From: an uncultured Aquimarina sp.
GTDB taxonomy: Bacteria; Bacteroidota; Bacteroidia; Flavobacteriales; Flavobacteriaceae
Length of the DNA stretch: 64,000 nt
Direction of reading: 5' to 3'
Assembly (NCBI GenBank): GCA_947498595.1
Contig: CANMKX010000017.1
Location: forward strand, 1 to 64,000
Positions 7,770 through 16,664 of this stretch are shown here, piece after piece. The first letter of the stretch is position 1; the number at the start of each line of letters is the position of its first letter. The translations under genes and the position numbers were made by a program. The notes below the pieces were generated by a model that ran no database searches, had not been told where the DNA came from, and was given only the letters and a program-made list of their open reading frames with translations.

Positions 7770-8828
7770 ATGACACAAATAGATAAAACGAAGCCAATTT
7801 TAGTAACAGGAGCTAATGGTTATGTAGCTAGTTGGTTGGTGAAGCGACTTTTAGAAGAAGGACATACTGTACATGCTACAGTAAGAAACCCTCAAAACGA
7901 AAAGAAAATAGGCCATTTAAAAAACCTAGAAAAACAATCAAAAGGGACAATTAAATTTTTTAAAACAGATCTTTTACAAAAAGATTCTTTTTTTAAAGCA
8001 ATGCAAGGTTGTGAATTGGTATATCATACAGCTTCCCCTTTTATAACTAGTGTGAAAAACCCTCAAAAAGAATTGGTAGAACCAGCAGAAAAAGGAACAG
8101 AGAATGTTTTACATACTGCTATTGAAACTCTATCAGTAAAACGAGTAGTAGTAACGAGTAGTTGTGCTGCTATGTATACCGATTCGATAGATACGCATAA
8201 TACTCCTAAAGGAATGCTTACAGAGGATATTTGGAATACGACCGCGTCACTAGAGTACCAACCTTATTCATATTCAAAAACAGTAGCAGAAAAAAAAGCT
8301 TGGGAAATAGCAAAAATGCAAAGCAGATGGGATTTAATAACAATTAATCCAAGTTTTGTAATGGGACCGTTTTTAAATCCAACCGAAACTACTTCAGAAA
8401 GCATTAATTTCTTAAAACAACTAGCAAGTGGTGCAATGAAAAGCGGAATACCAAAATTTGGTATAGGATTAGTTGACGTGCGAGACGTAGCCGAAGCTCA
8501 CCTTAGAGCAGGAATGACTCCTAGTGCTAAAGGGAGACATATAACTTCTGCACACAATACAAATCTTTATGAGATGGCAGTAGCTCTTGTGGAAAAATAT
8601 GGAAATGATTATCCGTTACCCCAAAAAGCGTTAGCAAAGTGGTTAGTAGTACTTTTGGGACCTATAATGGATAGTACTTTTAGCAGAAAAACATTAAGAA
8701 ATAATGTAAACGTTGATTGGAAAGCAGATAACTCCAAAATTAAATCAGAATTAGGAATTCAGTTTCGCTCAATGAAAGAAACAATGGAAGACTCTTTTGA
8801 AAATTTAATAGTAAATAAAACTATATAA
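7770..8828 (+). CDS. Extended SDR: NAD(P)-dependent epimerase/aldehyde reductase-like
   Basis: A 352-residue extended short-chain dehydrogenase of the dihydroflavonol-4-reductase/aldehyde reductase type. The Rossmann motif GANGYVA is at 14-20, with T(V)RNP at the end of strand 2 favouring NADP. The catalytic S130/S131 region and Y166-x3-K170 are present. It probably reduces a carbonyl compound; the substrate is unknown. It stands alone on its transcript, with about 180 bp upstream and a long gap downstream. It opens a stretch of SDR-related genes that ends with an AraC regulator. Confidence 0.85.
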   Translation: MTQIDKTKPILVTGANGYVASWLVKRLLEEGHTVHATVRNPQNEKKIGHLKNLEKQSKGTIKFFKTDLLQKDSFFKAMQGCELVYHTASPFITSVKNPQKELVEPAEKGTENVLHTAIETLSVKRVVVTSSCAAMYTDSIDTHNTPKGMLTEDIWNTTASLEYQPYSYSKTVAEKKAWEIAKMQSRWDLITINPSFVMGPFLNPTETTSESINFLKQLASGAMKSGIPKFGIGLVDVRDVAEAHLRAGMTPSAKGRHITSAHNTNLYEMAVALVEKYGNDYPLPQKALAKWLVVLLGPIMDSTFSRKTLRNNVNVDWKADNSKIKSELGIQFRSMKETMEDSFENLIVNKTI

Positions 8829-9384
8829 ATATATGTGATTTGATGATTGCATTGCTTTTTTCAAACGTCGAATATCTTTTCTAACTCTCAGATTGTCTTT
8901 ATAAGATTGATTAAATAAGGAAGATTAACATTTCTTATTAATCGCTTTTCTGCAAAATATAATAAGTATAAAATTAATTACTTGATATATAATCGCATCA
9001 CTAAAGAATATTTTTACATTAAAAAAATAAGCAGCTTCTAGCAACATTTTGATGACTACAATTTATAGCTAATATATCAAGTGATGTTGGTAGGGAAATT
9101 ATTGATAAAGACAAGTGTTTCGAAAAGAAATTAGAGATTTAGTAATAGCATTAGGAGTTTGTTTTCTGATAGTTATGAATGATGATTTCTATATCGATAT
9201 ACGTAATACATATCATGTTATAGAAATAAAAGAAGTGTTGAAATAATAAGTGAAAAGTATACAATCTTCAGCAAAATGTATACAAAAAGAAGAGGAGATT
9301 CTAAGAATTTTACAACATCAAATAGAGAGCGTTCTATTGTAACTAATTAAGAAAAATTTGAACACTTATTAATAATAATAAAGA
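8829..9384. other. Long intergenic stretch with possible decayed coding
   Basis: About 555 bp without an intact gene. The plus strand holds an ATG-less frame at 9109-9246 reading ...RDLVIALGVCFLIVMNDD..., and the minus strand near 8830-8940 reads ...NLRVRKDIRRLKKAM.... Both look protein-like but have no start or family. They may be remnants or chance. Confidence 0.35.
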
Positions 9385-10200
9385 ATGAATAAGACAATTT
9401 TAATTACAGGTGCCAGCAGTGGTATTGGAAAGGTAACCGCTAAGCTGTTTCAACAAAAAGGATGGAACGTAATTGCTACAATGCGAAAACCTGAAGACGA
9501 AATAGAACTTAATCAATTAGAAAACATATTAGTAATCAGACTTGATGTTTTGGATATAGAATCTATTAATAATGCAGTCAATAAAGGGATTGATAAGTTT
9601 GGGAAAATAGATGTTCTTTTAAATAATGCAGGTTATGGTGCCTATGGACCATTAGAGGCTTTTCCTAGAGAAAATATCATTCGTCAATTTGATACAAATG
9701 TTATTGGATTATTAGATGTTACTCGTGCTGTATTACCCTATATGAGAGAAAATAAAACGGGAACTATTATAAATGTTTCTTCAATAGGAGGAAAGATGAC
9801 ATTTCCTCTAGGTTCTCTTTATCACGGGACCAAGTTTGCTGTTGAAGGTATTTCTGAAGCTTTGTCATTTGAACTAAAATCTATTGGTTTAAAAGTAAAA
9901 ATAATAGAACCAGGGATAATTAATACAGATTTTAGTAGTCGTTCTTTTGATTTTCAAAATGATACAGATTTAATTCAATACCAGCCTGTTGTAAGTGCTG
10001 TAATGCAAGGCTTTAGCCAAGCAAGTCAAAACTCATCAGAACCAGAGTTGGTTGCCGAAGTAATTTTTGAAGCAGCTACAGATAACAATGATATACTAAG
10101 ATATAGAGCAGGAGCTGATGCTCATGAATATTTAAATAATAGAGAAGCCGTTGGAGATGAGGTTTTTGTAAGAGAAATGAATACTAATTTTGGATTTTAA
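9385..10200 (+). CDS. Classical short-chain dehydrogenase/reductase
   Basis: A 271-residue SDR oxidoreductase. It has the cofactor motif TGASSGIG at 8-15, NNAGYG at 80-85, catalytic S132/S133, Y146 and K150 (YHGTK), and PGIINTDF after the active site. ATMRKPE at the end of strand 2 suggests NADP(H). The gene is followed after 10 bp by an SRPBCC lipoprotein and then by the remains of a second, related SDR. The AraC regulator at 11520 may control the set. The substrate is unknown. Confidence 0.88.
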   Translation: MNKTILITGASSGIGKVTAKLFQQKGWNVIATMRKPEDEIELNQLENILVIRLDVLDIESINNAVNKGIDKFGKIDVLLNNAGYGAYGPLEAFPRENIIRQFDTNVIGLLDVTRAVLPYMRENKTGTIINVSSIGGKMTFPLGSLYHGTKFAVEGISEALSFELKSIGLKVKIIEPGIINTDFSSRSFDFQNDTDLIQYQPVVSAVMQGFSQASQNSSEPELVAEVIFEAATDNNDILRYRAGADAHEYLNNREAVGDEVFVREMNTNFGF

Positions 10201-10210
10201 AAAAAAGAAA

Positions 10211-10777
10211 ATGAAAAATTTAAAACAACTACTATTTGCCTTGAGCTTAAGTTTAGTGATAGTATCGTGTAGTGACGATGATAACGATTTTGAAGTTTGT
10301 ATGGCAGAAGCCGAAACAGGAATTGTAACAGAAATAAACAATGAAGAAGCTACAGTTTCAACTTCAATAACGATTAATGCTACACCGCAACAAGTCTGGG
10401 AGGTATTAACTGATTTTGATTCATATTCAAGTTGGAGTTCCACTTTTCAAGGATTAGAAGGAGATATTAGTAATGGTGGACAAGTAACAGCACTTTTTCC
10501 TGACGGAATGGGGAATATTATTCCTTTTCCACATGAACTTATTTATGAAGAAGGAATACGATTTGGGTGGTCAGATCCTATTCTTACACTTCCAGGAATT
10601 TTAGATAATCATTTTTACACAGTTGAAGCTTGTGGGAGTGAAACGCAATTTATACAAACAGATGAGTTTATTGGAAATGATCCTAATTTAGCAGCATTAG
10701 ATTTAGCTAATTTATTAGTAGATGGGTATCAAATGTTCAATAGCGATTTAAAGGCTGAAGTAGAACGAAGATTTTAA
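10211..10777 (+). CDS. SRPBCC-domain lipoprotein
   Basis: A 188-residue lipoprotein of the START/Bet v1-like SRPBCC fold, which forms a hydrophobic ligand cavity. The N-terminus MKNLKQLLFALSLSLVIVSC is a lipoprotein signal with the Cys at residue 20. INATPQQVWEVLTDFDSYSSW is the characteristic beginning of the fold. I chose the ATG at 10211, because an in-frame ATG at 10190 lies inside the preceding SDR gene and would spoil the signal peptide. A lipid-anchored SRPBCC protein beside an SDR suggests handling of a hydrophobic small molecule at the envelope (inference). Confidence 0.8.
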   Translation: MKNLKQLLFALSLSLVIVSCSDDDNDFEVCMAEAETGIVTEINNEEATVSTSITINATPQQVWEVLTDFDSYSSWSSTFQGLEGDISNGGQVTALFPDGMGNIIPFPHELIYEEGIRFGWSDPILTLPGILDNHFYTVEACGSETQFIQTDEFIGNDPNLAALDLANLLVDGYQMFNSDLKAEVERRF

Positions 10778-10796
10778 AAGAGAATAAAAAAAGAAA

Positions 10797-11293
10797 TTTG
10801 CTTTAGTACTAATATTTGGGTTAGCTCGCGTTACTAAAGCAGTAAAGCCTCATACGAGAGTTCAAAAATCAGGTAAAATAATTGATATAGCTTCCATGAG
10901 AGGAAAGGTGTATTTTGAATTAGCTTCTTGGTATCATGGTACTAAACATGCATTAGAAGAATGGAGTGATCGCCTAAGAGTAGATGTAAAAGAGTTAGGT
11001 ATTGATGTAGTTATTGTAGAACCTGGAATTATCAATATGAATTTCTTTACTGTAATGAACGAAAAAGGAGGGAAGTATATAGCTAATAGTAATTATGGAC
11101 ATATGTATAAACGTTTACAAGAAGGTAGTTTTACATTATCAGAACCAGAAGAACTTGCAGAGGTCATCAATGAAATCGTAGAAACCCAAAACCAGAAACA
11201 AGATATATGCGAGGTGCTATGTCACATTTCTTAGTTAATAAACGAATTTTTGAAAGGGATAAAGCCTTTGATGATTTCTTATTAGGGAATTAA
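10797..11293 (+). pseudogene. Decayed SDR gene (5'-truncated and frameshifted)
   Basis: The frame through 10896-11234 encodes the C-terminal two thirds of an SDR. It has GKIIDIASMRGK, then WYHGTK (catalytic Tyr and Lys kept) and VVIVEPGIINMNFF, parallel to the intact SDR at 9385. The homology continues upstream of the first ATG (FGLARVTKAVKPHTR, matching the TRAVLPYM region), but the cofactor-binding N-terminal part is missing. Near 11190, at an AACCCAAAACC run, a one-base loss shifts the frame. The true C-terminus (ETRYMRGAMSHFLVNKR, ending FDDFLLGN) is read in another frame to the stop at 11293. A pseudogene fits better than a 112-residue protein. Confidence 0.82.
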
Positions 11294-11519
11294 AAAGATA
11301 GCATAGTTTTATATGATGATTGCTTAATAATGCGATCCCTATCTTACTAATTAAGTTTGTGTAGGGAGCATTATTAATTATATTATAAACAAGCTTTTTA
11401 ATAGATCGTTATATAAACGTAGTAAAATTATAAGGAAAACAAGAGAAGATATTATATCAATAGTATTTTTTAAACTATGCAATTTTTTAGAAGAAAGAAA
11501 TAGTATTAAATAAAAGGAA

Positions 11520-12425
11520 ATGTCGGACGAATATTTTAAATTAAATACCATAACCGAAATGCATGAAGCTTATGGATTAAAGAAACCCAAAAATCCATTA
11601 ATAAGCATTCTTAATATGGAGGACTATATGGTAAAGGAAGAATGGTTAAACTTAAAGTATATAAATTCATTTTATTACATTTCATTAAAAGATAGTAGTT
11701 GTGGATTAGATTATGGACGAAATACATATGATTTTGAAGAAGGCGTAATGAGCTTCATGGCTCCGGGTCAAGTATATTCGGTTACAAGCAAACCTAAAAA
11801 GAAAATAAAGGGATGGATATTATTTTTTCATCCTGAATTGATAAGGAATACTTTTTTGGGAACAGTAATGAATCAATATAACTTTTTTTCTTATGATGTT
11901 CATGAAGCATTACATTTATCAGAACTAGAACAAAATACTATTTCGGATTGTATAAAAGTAATAAACGACGAAATACACGAACGTATCGATAAACATAGTA
12001 ATAGAGTTATCGTTTCGAGTTTAGAGTTGTTATTAAATTTAAGTACGCGTTTTTACGAAAGACAGTTCAATACAAGGTCATCTACCAATAAAGATATACT
12101 CTCTATAGTTGAAAACTCATTAAAAGAATTTTATAGTTCAGAAAATTATAAAAGAGTAGGATTGCCAACAGTTGGATATTTAGCAAAAAAAGTGAATTTA
12201 TCTTCAGGATATTTAAGTGACCTTTTAAGAAATGAGACAGGAAAAAGCGCTAAAGAACATATCAATTTGTTTTTGGTTGAGAAAGCAAAAATAATTCTTC
12301 TAAATAGTAAACTAACAGTAAGTGAAATAGCTTATGATTTAGGATTTGAGTATTCTCAACATTTTAGTAAGATGTTTAAAATTAAAACGGGAATGAGTCC
12401 AGGTAAGTATCGAAACTTGAACTAA
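11520..12425 (+). CDS. AraC-family transcriptional regulator
   Basis: A 301-residue regulator with a C-terminal AraC-type double helix-turn-helix. The first HTH is around LAKKVNLSSGYLSDLLRNET, and the second is in LTVSEIAYDLGFEYSQHFSK, followed by TGMSPGKYR. The N-terminal half is an effector-sensing cupin-like region (FEEGVMSFMAPGQVYSV, ILFFHPELI). It lies downstream of the SDR genes in the same direction and is separated from the pseudogene by about 225 bp. It is the natural candidate for controlling the SDR/SRPBCC set. A convergent hairpin follows. Confidence 0.92.
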   Translation: MSDEYFKLNTITEMHEAYGLKKPKNPLISILNMEDYMVKEEWLNLKYINSFYYISLKDSSCGLDYGRNTYDFEEGVMSFMAPGQVYSVTSKPKKKIKGWILFFHPELIRNTFLGTVMNQYNFFSYDVHEALHLSELEQNTISDCIKVINDEIHERIDKHSNRVIVSSLELLLNLSTRFYERQFNTRSSTNKDILSIVENSLKEFYSSENYKRVGLPTVGYLAKKVNLSSGYLSDLLRNETGKSAKEHINLFLVEKAKIILLNSKLTVSEIAYDLGFEYSQHFSKMFKIKTGMSPGKYRNLN

Positions 12426-12467
12426 AATAATACCTATTTTTTTAATCCATAGGAAAATTAAGTAAGG

Positions 12468-12518
12468 ATATATACCTGCAATTTTATATGTAAGAAAATA
12501 TAAATTGTAGGTATATAT
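12468..12518. terminator. Convergent hairpin between araC-type gene and sqr
   Basis: Arms of 17 nt, ATATATACCTGCAATTT and AAATTGTAGGTATATAT, pair with one G-T and a 17-nt loop. It sits between two converging genes and probably ends transcription from both, though a clean T-run is lacking. Confidence 0.5.
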
Positions 12519-12542
12519 TAACTAGACTTTGTAAATAAGAAA

Positions 12543-13805
12543 TTAAACTTCTTTTCCTTTTAACATCTTATTCCAATAGAGATAAGGAAGTCCATATTTT
12601 TTTAAATACCACAATCTTTGATGCTCTTTATGACTAGAAAAAAGAAGCATCCTCTTTAGTTTAGGATCAGGAGTAAAATTTCCAGAATAATCAAATTCGG
12701 CTAAAACCATTTTATTATAACTAGTAACTAAAGGACAAGAAGAGTAACCGTTATAATGTTGCTGAGGATTTTTATTAAATTCAATTAATTGTAAAATATT
12801 ATGGACAAGTACGGGAGTTTGTTTTCGTATAGCAGCTCCAGTTTTGGCTGTAGGTAATCCAGCTACGTCACCTATTCCAAAAATATTAGAAAAAGATTTA
12901 TGTTGAAGCGAATATTGGTCTATATCTAACCAACCTGTATCGTTAGCTAAGATAGAATTTCGAATAAATTTAGGTGCAGCTTGTGGCGGAGCTATATGAA
13001 GTAAATCAAAAGGCATTGTAATTGTAGTCTCTCCAATAGTTGCTTCTTGTAACGTATTGTCTTTTGTAAGAATACATTCATTTTCTTCTTCCCCAGTATA
13101 TTTAAAATGAATGATTTTATTTTCAGAATCAATCTTTATAAGAGCGTAATTAGGCTTAAAGTGAATTTGATATCGATCAATAACAGACATTAAAGTTTCT
13201 CTTATTGGTTTCACACCAAAAATAACAGAACCCGGAGTAGCAAAAACAGTGTTTGTTTTTGAAGTAATTCTTTTTTTTCTAAAATAATCTGCTGCTAGGT
13301 ATGCTATCTTTTGCGGAGCTCCTCCGCATTTAATAGGAGTTGTAGGTTGTGTAAAAATAGCGTTTCCACCTTTAAAATTTTGTAATAATTCCCATGTATA
13401 TTTAGGATTTATATAATTACTACAAGCAATACCATTTTTTAATGCTTTAGGAAGTCCATCTATAAGAGAAGGTTCCATAACAAGTCCAGTAGCAATAACT
13501 AAGTAATCATATGTTAGAATACCAATTGATTCTGTTGTTATGCTATTATTGTCAGGATCCAGTCGTGTAGCATGAGTTTGGATCCAAGTAACTCCACTAG
13601 GGATTACCTTTGCAGTAGGCTTTGCTGTTTTTGAGAAAGTATAAGCACCAGCCCCCACTAGTGTCCATGCAGGTTGATAATAATGAGTTTGAGAAGGCTC
13701 AACAATGGCGATATCTAGTTTCTTATTTTTAGATAATAAACTAGATGCAGTCATAATTCCTCCTGTTCCCCCTCCAATAATCAAAATTTGATAGTGTGAT
13801 TTCAT
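12543..13805 (-). CDS. sqr: Sulfide:quinone oxidoreductase
   Basis: A 420-residue FAD-dependent SQR, which oxidises sulfide at the membrane face and passes electrons to quinone. It has a dinucleotide motif IIGGGTGG at 9-16, ATG at 105-107, and GIGDVAGLPTAKTGAA near the C-terminus for FAD. Two catalytic cysteines are kept: C160 in KCGGAPQK and C357 in SSCPLV. The CGGAPQK motif points to the eukaryote-like SQRD type, which needs a sulfur acceptor and works with persulfide dioxygenase and rhodanese, both encoded next door. A perfect TGTAACnnnnGTTACA palindrome lies about 56 bp before its start. Confidence 0.92.
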   Translation of the reverse strand: MKSHYQILIIGGGTGGIMTASSLLSKNKKLDIAIVEPSQTHYYQPAWTLVGAGAYTFSKTAKPTAKVIPSGVTWIQTHATRLDPDNNSITTESIGILTYDYLVIATGLVMEPSLIDGLPKALKNGIACSNYINPKYTWELLQNFKGGNAIFTQPTTPIKCGGAPQKIAYLAADYFRKKRITSKTNTVFATPGSVIFGVKPIRETLMSVIDRYQIHFKPNYALIKIDSENKIIHFKYTGEEENECILTKDNTLQEATIGETTITMPFDLLHIAPPQAAPKFIRNSILANDTGWLDIDQYSLQHKSFSNIFGIGDVAGLPTAKTGAAIRKQTPVLVHNILQLIEFNKNPQQHYNGYSSCPLVTSYNKMVLAEFDYSGNFTPDPKLKRMLLFSSHKEHQRLWYLKKYGLPYLYWNKMLKGKEV

Positions 13806-13853
13806 AATGATTTTTTAAGTAGTTTAAAGCTAAGTGTATTCTGTGGATAAACA

Positions 13854-13869
13854 TGTAACCTAAGTTACA
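13854..13869 (-). promoter_or_regulatory. Putative Crp/Fnr operator upstream of sqr
   Basis: TGTAAC-CTAA-GTTACA is a perfect 6-4-6 inverted repeat, extended by a matching A/T pair outside. Its centre is 56 bp before the sqr start. TACACTTA, a loose match to the -7 consensus, lies about 23 bp from the centre on the promoter side. It matches the palindromes upstream of 15717, 16592 and 17695, so the Crp/Fnr protein encoded at 16665 is the likely ligand (inference). Confidence 0.72.
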
Positions 13870-13916
13870 TAAAGACTATAAAATCAAAAGAATTAAGAAG
13901 AGGGAATAGGAATCTT

Positions 13917-14261
13917 TTATACCCAAGCAAGATACCCACCACGTAAATCATAAATATATAGAAACCCAAGACGAGATAATTGTTTAGCAGCTCGTTTGCT
14001 ACGATTACCAGAACGACAATACAGGTATATAGGAAGTTCCTTGTCTAATTGATTTATAAATTCTAAAAAAGGGCGTTGCTTAAAATAATCTAATGAGATT
14101 GCTTTGTTGATATGTCCAGCATGGTATTCGTTTGAAGTTCTAACATCTATTAAAAGTACTTTTTTTGAATTAATTGCAGTTTTAAAATCAGTAGGATTAA
14201 GAATTGTAACGGTTGTTGTTGATTTCTTTTTTTTTGTAAATAGAGAAGTGAAAAATGACAT
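13917..14261 (-). CDS. Single-domain rhodanese (sulfurtransferase)
   Basis: A 114-residue rhodanese-fold protein. LLIDVRTSNEYHAGHI (37-51) is the first signature, and the active-site loop is YCRSGNRS with catalytic C82, which carries the persulfide. It has a Lys/Thr-rich N-terminal extension and no clear export signal. It sits between the persulfide dioxygenase gene (67 bp upstream) and sqr in the same direction, so it probably moves sulfane sulfur from the SQR product to the dioxygenase or another acceptor. No operator palindrome lies directly upstream, which fits read-through from the dioxygenase promoter. Confidence 0.9.
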   Translation of the reverse strand: MSFFTSLFTKKKKSTTTVTILNPTDFKTAINSKKVLLIDVRTSNEYHAGHINKAISLDYFKQRPFLEFINQLDKELPIYLYCRSGNRSKRAAKQLSRLGFLYIYDLRGGYLAWV

Positions 14262-14328
14262 ATTATAAATAATTTAAAAAGAGAGTGAAGCCTTAAATGC
14301 AACACTCTCCATACAAGATTAGGGACTA

Positions 14329-15717
14329 TTAAAGGGGATTGATTTCAGAAATCATTAAAGAATGGTTTTTAATAGCATTAAAACCACCAGTAATATCAAT
14401 TACATTATGGATACCTCTACTTTTTAATATAGAAATAGCAATCATAGAGCGATAACCACCAGCACAATAAATATAAAACGGACTAGAAGGGTAATGAGTT
14501 ATATAGTCGTTAAGGTAAAGTAACGGAGTATGTATTGCACCTATTAAATGTTGAGATGTATATTCTGATTCTTTTCGAACATCATAAATAGGATATTGTT
14601 GCTGTTTTAATAAATTAGCAGTAAGAGTATTAACACTATCAAATTCTTTAGAAGCTTTTTTCCAAGCTGTAAAACCACCGTTTAAATAACCTAAAACATG
14701 GTCAAAACCAACTCTGGATAAGCGAGTGACTGTTTCTTTTTCTTTACCTTCTGGAGTTATTATGAGTAAAGGTTGTTGTACGTTTGCAATCATAGCTCCT
14801 GCCCAAGTAGCAAAATTGCCATTTAATCCTATAAAAATAGAACGAGGTATATGACCTTGAGCAAAATCATCTTGATGTCTAACATCTAAAATAATAGCAT
14901 CGGTAGTAGTCGCTATATTTTCAAAATCCTCAGGAGATAATGGCTGTACAGCTCTCTTCAATATTTGATCTAAGCTTTCATATCCTTTGACATTCATAAG
15001 TACATTTTGCGGAAAGTAATTAGGAGGAGGAGTTAATCCATTTAGTACAGCATTAATAAATTCTTCTTTTGACATATCTGGTCTTAATGCATAATTCACT
15101 TTTTTTTGATGCCCCAATGTATCTGTAGTTTCTTTACTCATCATTTTACCACAAGCAGAGCCAGCCCCATGATTTGGATAAATAATTAAATGATCAGGCA
15201 AGGTCATGATTTTAGTACGTAAAGAATCATATAAATGTGCTGCTAATTTTTCTTGAGTTAAATCTGAAACTAGATGTTGCGCAAGATCAGGTCTACCTAC
15301 ATCACCTATAAATAAAGTATCTCCTGTAATAATACCATGCTTTTTACCTGTTTCATCTATTAATAAGTAAGAGGTACTTTCCATGGTATGACCTGGAGTA
15401 TGTAATACCTTAATAGTATAATTACCAACAGTAAACTCTTGATAATCTTCTGCAATAACTGCATCATATTGAGGAGCAGCCAAAGGACCAAATACAATAG
15501 TAGCTCCTGTTTTTTTATAAAGATCTAAGTGGCCACTAACAAAATCTGCATGAAAATGAGTTTCGAAAACGTATTTGATAACAGCTTGATCTTTAGAAGC
15601 TTTATTGATATAAGGTTGTACTTCTCGTAAGGGATCAAAAATGGCAGCTTCACCGTTACTCTCTATGTAATAGGCAGCATGTGATAAACAACCGGTGTAT
15701 ATTTGTTCAATTTTCAT
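14329..15717 (-). CDS. Persulfide dioxygenase-rhodanese fusion (copy A)
   Basis: A 462-residue fusion. Residues 1-250 form an ETHE1-like metallo-beta-lactamase domain (HFHADF at 54-59, PGHT, GDTLFIGDVGRPDL) that binds Fe and oxidises glutathione persulfide or a similar low-molecular-weight persulfide to sulfite. Two rhodanese domains follow. The first (about 270-355) has DVRHQDDFAQGHI but its active loop is IITPEGKEKE with no Cys, so it is inactive. The second keeps C418 in YCAGGYRS. A close paralogue lies at 25528. Sulfite made here would suit the TauE/SafE exporter encoded upstream. A half-degenerate operator lies about 64 bp before the start. Confidence 0.93.
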   Translation of the reverse strand: MKIEQIYTGCLSHAAYYIESNGEAAIFDPLREVQPYINKASKDQAVIKYVFETHFHADFVSGHLDLYKKTGATIVFGPLAAPQYDAVIAEDYQEFTVGNYTIKVLHTPGHTMESTSYLLIDETGKKHGIITGDTLFIGDVGRPDLAQHLVSDLTQEKLAAHLYDSLRTKIMTLPDHLIIYPNHGAGSACGKMMSKETTDTLGHQKKVNYALRPDMSKEEFINAVLNGLTPPPNYFPQNVLMNVKGYESLDQILKRAVQPLSPEDFENIATTTDAIILDVRHQDDFAQGHIPRSIFIGLNGNFATWAGAMIANVQQPLLIITPEGKEKETVTRLSRVGFDHVLGYLNGGFTAWKKASKEFDSVNTLTANLLKQQQYPIYDVRKESEYTSQHLIGAIHTPLLYLNDYITHYPSSPFYIYCAGGYRSMIAISILKSRGIHNVIDITGGFNAIKNHSLMISEINPL

Positions 15718-15773
15718 GAATATATGTTTTAATGTATGATGAGATAAAAATACACTGGAGTTGATAGTTAGTC

Positions 15774-15789
15774 AGTTACTTAGGTTACA
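15774..15789 (-). promoter_or_regulatory. Putative Crp/Fnr operator upstream of the persulfide dioxygenase
   Basis: On the minus strand TGTAAC-CTAA-GTAACT: the first half-site is perfect and the second differs at two positions from GTTACA. It overlaps the last codons and stop of the upstream TauE gene, and its centre is about 64 bp before the 15717 start. Half-site, spacer and position agree with the other three sites. Confidence 0.55.
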
Positions 15790-16592
15790 TAAGAAGAAGA
15801 TTCTTTATAAATAATATAGAGTGCCATGATGAGTACAAACCAACCAAATATTTTTTTGAGTTTATTACCTTCGATATAAGTAGAAATACGTAAACCTATA
15901 AAAATACCAACAACAGCAATTGTAGTAAAGATGACTAAGAAATTCCAATCTAAAATTTGATTTTGTATATCTCCTATAAAACCAATTAACGATTTAATAG
16001 CAATGATAAATAACGAAGTTGCAATAGCCTTTTTCATGGGAAGTTTAGCGAGAATTACTAGAGCAGGAATGATCAAAAATCCACCGCCAGCCCCAACAAT
16101 TCCAGTAAGAACACCTACTAGAATACCTTCTATAATGATGAGAGGATAATTGTAAGTAATTATAGATTGTGTATCCTCACAATTTTTAGAACGTACTTTA
16201 ATCATAGCAAATGCAGCTAATAACATAATAGTACCAAAGAGTATCATGATACCGATTTCTTTAGTAATTAAAAAATCAGAAATACTAAATAAAACATTAG
16301 GTAAAGCAGGAATTAAAAATTTACGAGTACAATAAACAGTAATAAATGCAGGAATAGAAAAAACAATAGCAGTTTTAAAATCAACCAATCCTTTTTGAAC
16401 ATTTTTTAGAGCTCCTACACTAGCAGAAACTCCAACAACAAATAAAGAATAAGCAGTAGCAGTTATAGGATTAATATGTAAGATATAAACAAGTATAGGA
16501 ACAGTAAGTATAGAACCACCTCCACCAATTAAGCCTAATACAATCCCGATCACTAAAGCTCCTAAGTATCCCGTAATTTGAGCAATTTCCAT
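15780..16592 (-). CDS. TauE/SafE-family sulfite/sulfonate exporter
   Basis: A 270-residue membrane protein with about eight transmembrane segments in two repeated halves, each marked by a glycine-rich motif: LGLIGGGGSILTVP near residues 19-32 and VGAGGGFLIIPALV in the second half. This is the TauE/SafE family signature. In a sulfide cluster the natural substrate is sulfite or another sulfur oxyanion made by persulfide dioxygenase, exported across the inner membrane (inference from context). Its stop codon overlaps the operator of the next gene downstream, and it has its own operator about 58 bp before its start. Confidence 0.9.
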   Translation of the reverse strand: MEIAQITGYLGALVIGIVLGLIGGGGSILTVPILVYILHINPITATAYSLFVVGVSASVGALKNVQKGLVDFKTAIVFSIPAFITVYCTRKFLIPALPNVLFSISDFLITKEIGIMILFGTIMLLAAFAMIKVRSKNCEDTQSIITYNYPLIIIEGILVGVLTGIVGAGGGFLIIPALVILAKLPMKKAIATSLFIIAIKSLIGFIGDIQNQILDWNFLVIFTTIAVVGIFIGLRISTYIEGNKLKKIFGWFVLIMALYIIYKESSSYVT

Positions 16593-16642
16593 AACAAATA
16601 ATTTAATTGTTAACGAAAGTATAGCGCTCTATTATTTTTTAC

Positions 16643-16658
16643 AGCTACTTGAGTTACA
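16643..16658 (-). promoter_or_regulatory. Putative Crp/Fnr operator upstream of tauE-like gene
   Basis: On the minus strand TGTAAC-TCAA-GTAGCT. The first half-site is perfect; the second is degenerate. The centre is about 58 bp before the 16592 start, in the short gap after the Crp/Fnr gene. It shares the TCAA spacer with the site at 17741. Confidence 0.5.
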
Positions 16659-16664
16659 TAACGA

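Noticed and set aside
8830..9246. Protein-like fragments on both strands in the 555-bp gap.
   Set aside because: Short, no start codon, no family; not enough to call a pseudogene.
10190..10210. Upstream ATG for the SRPBCC lipoprotein.
   Set aside because: It lies within the SDR gene and adds residues ahead of a perfect lipoprotein signal that starts at 10211.
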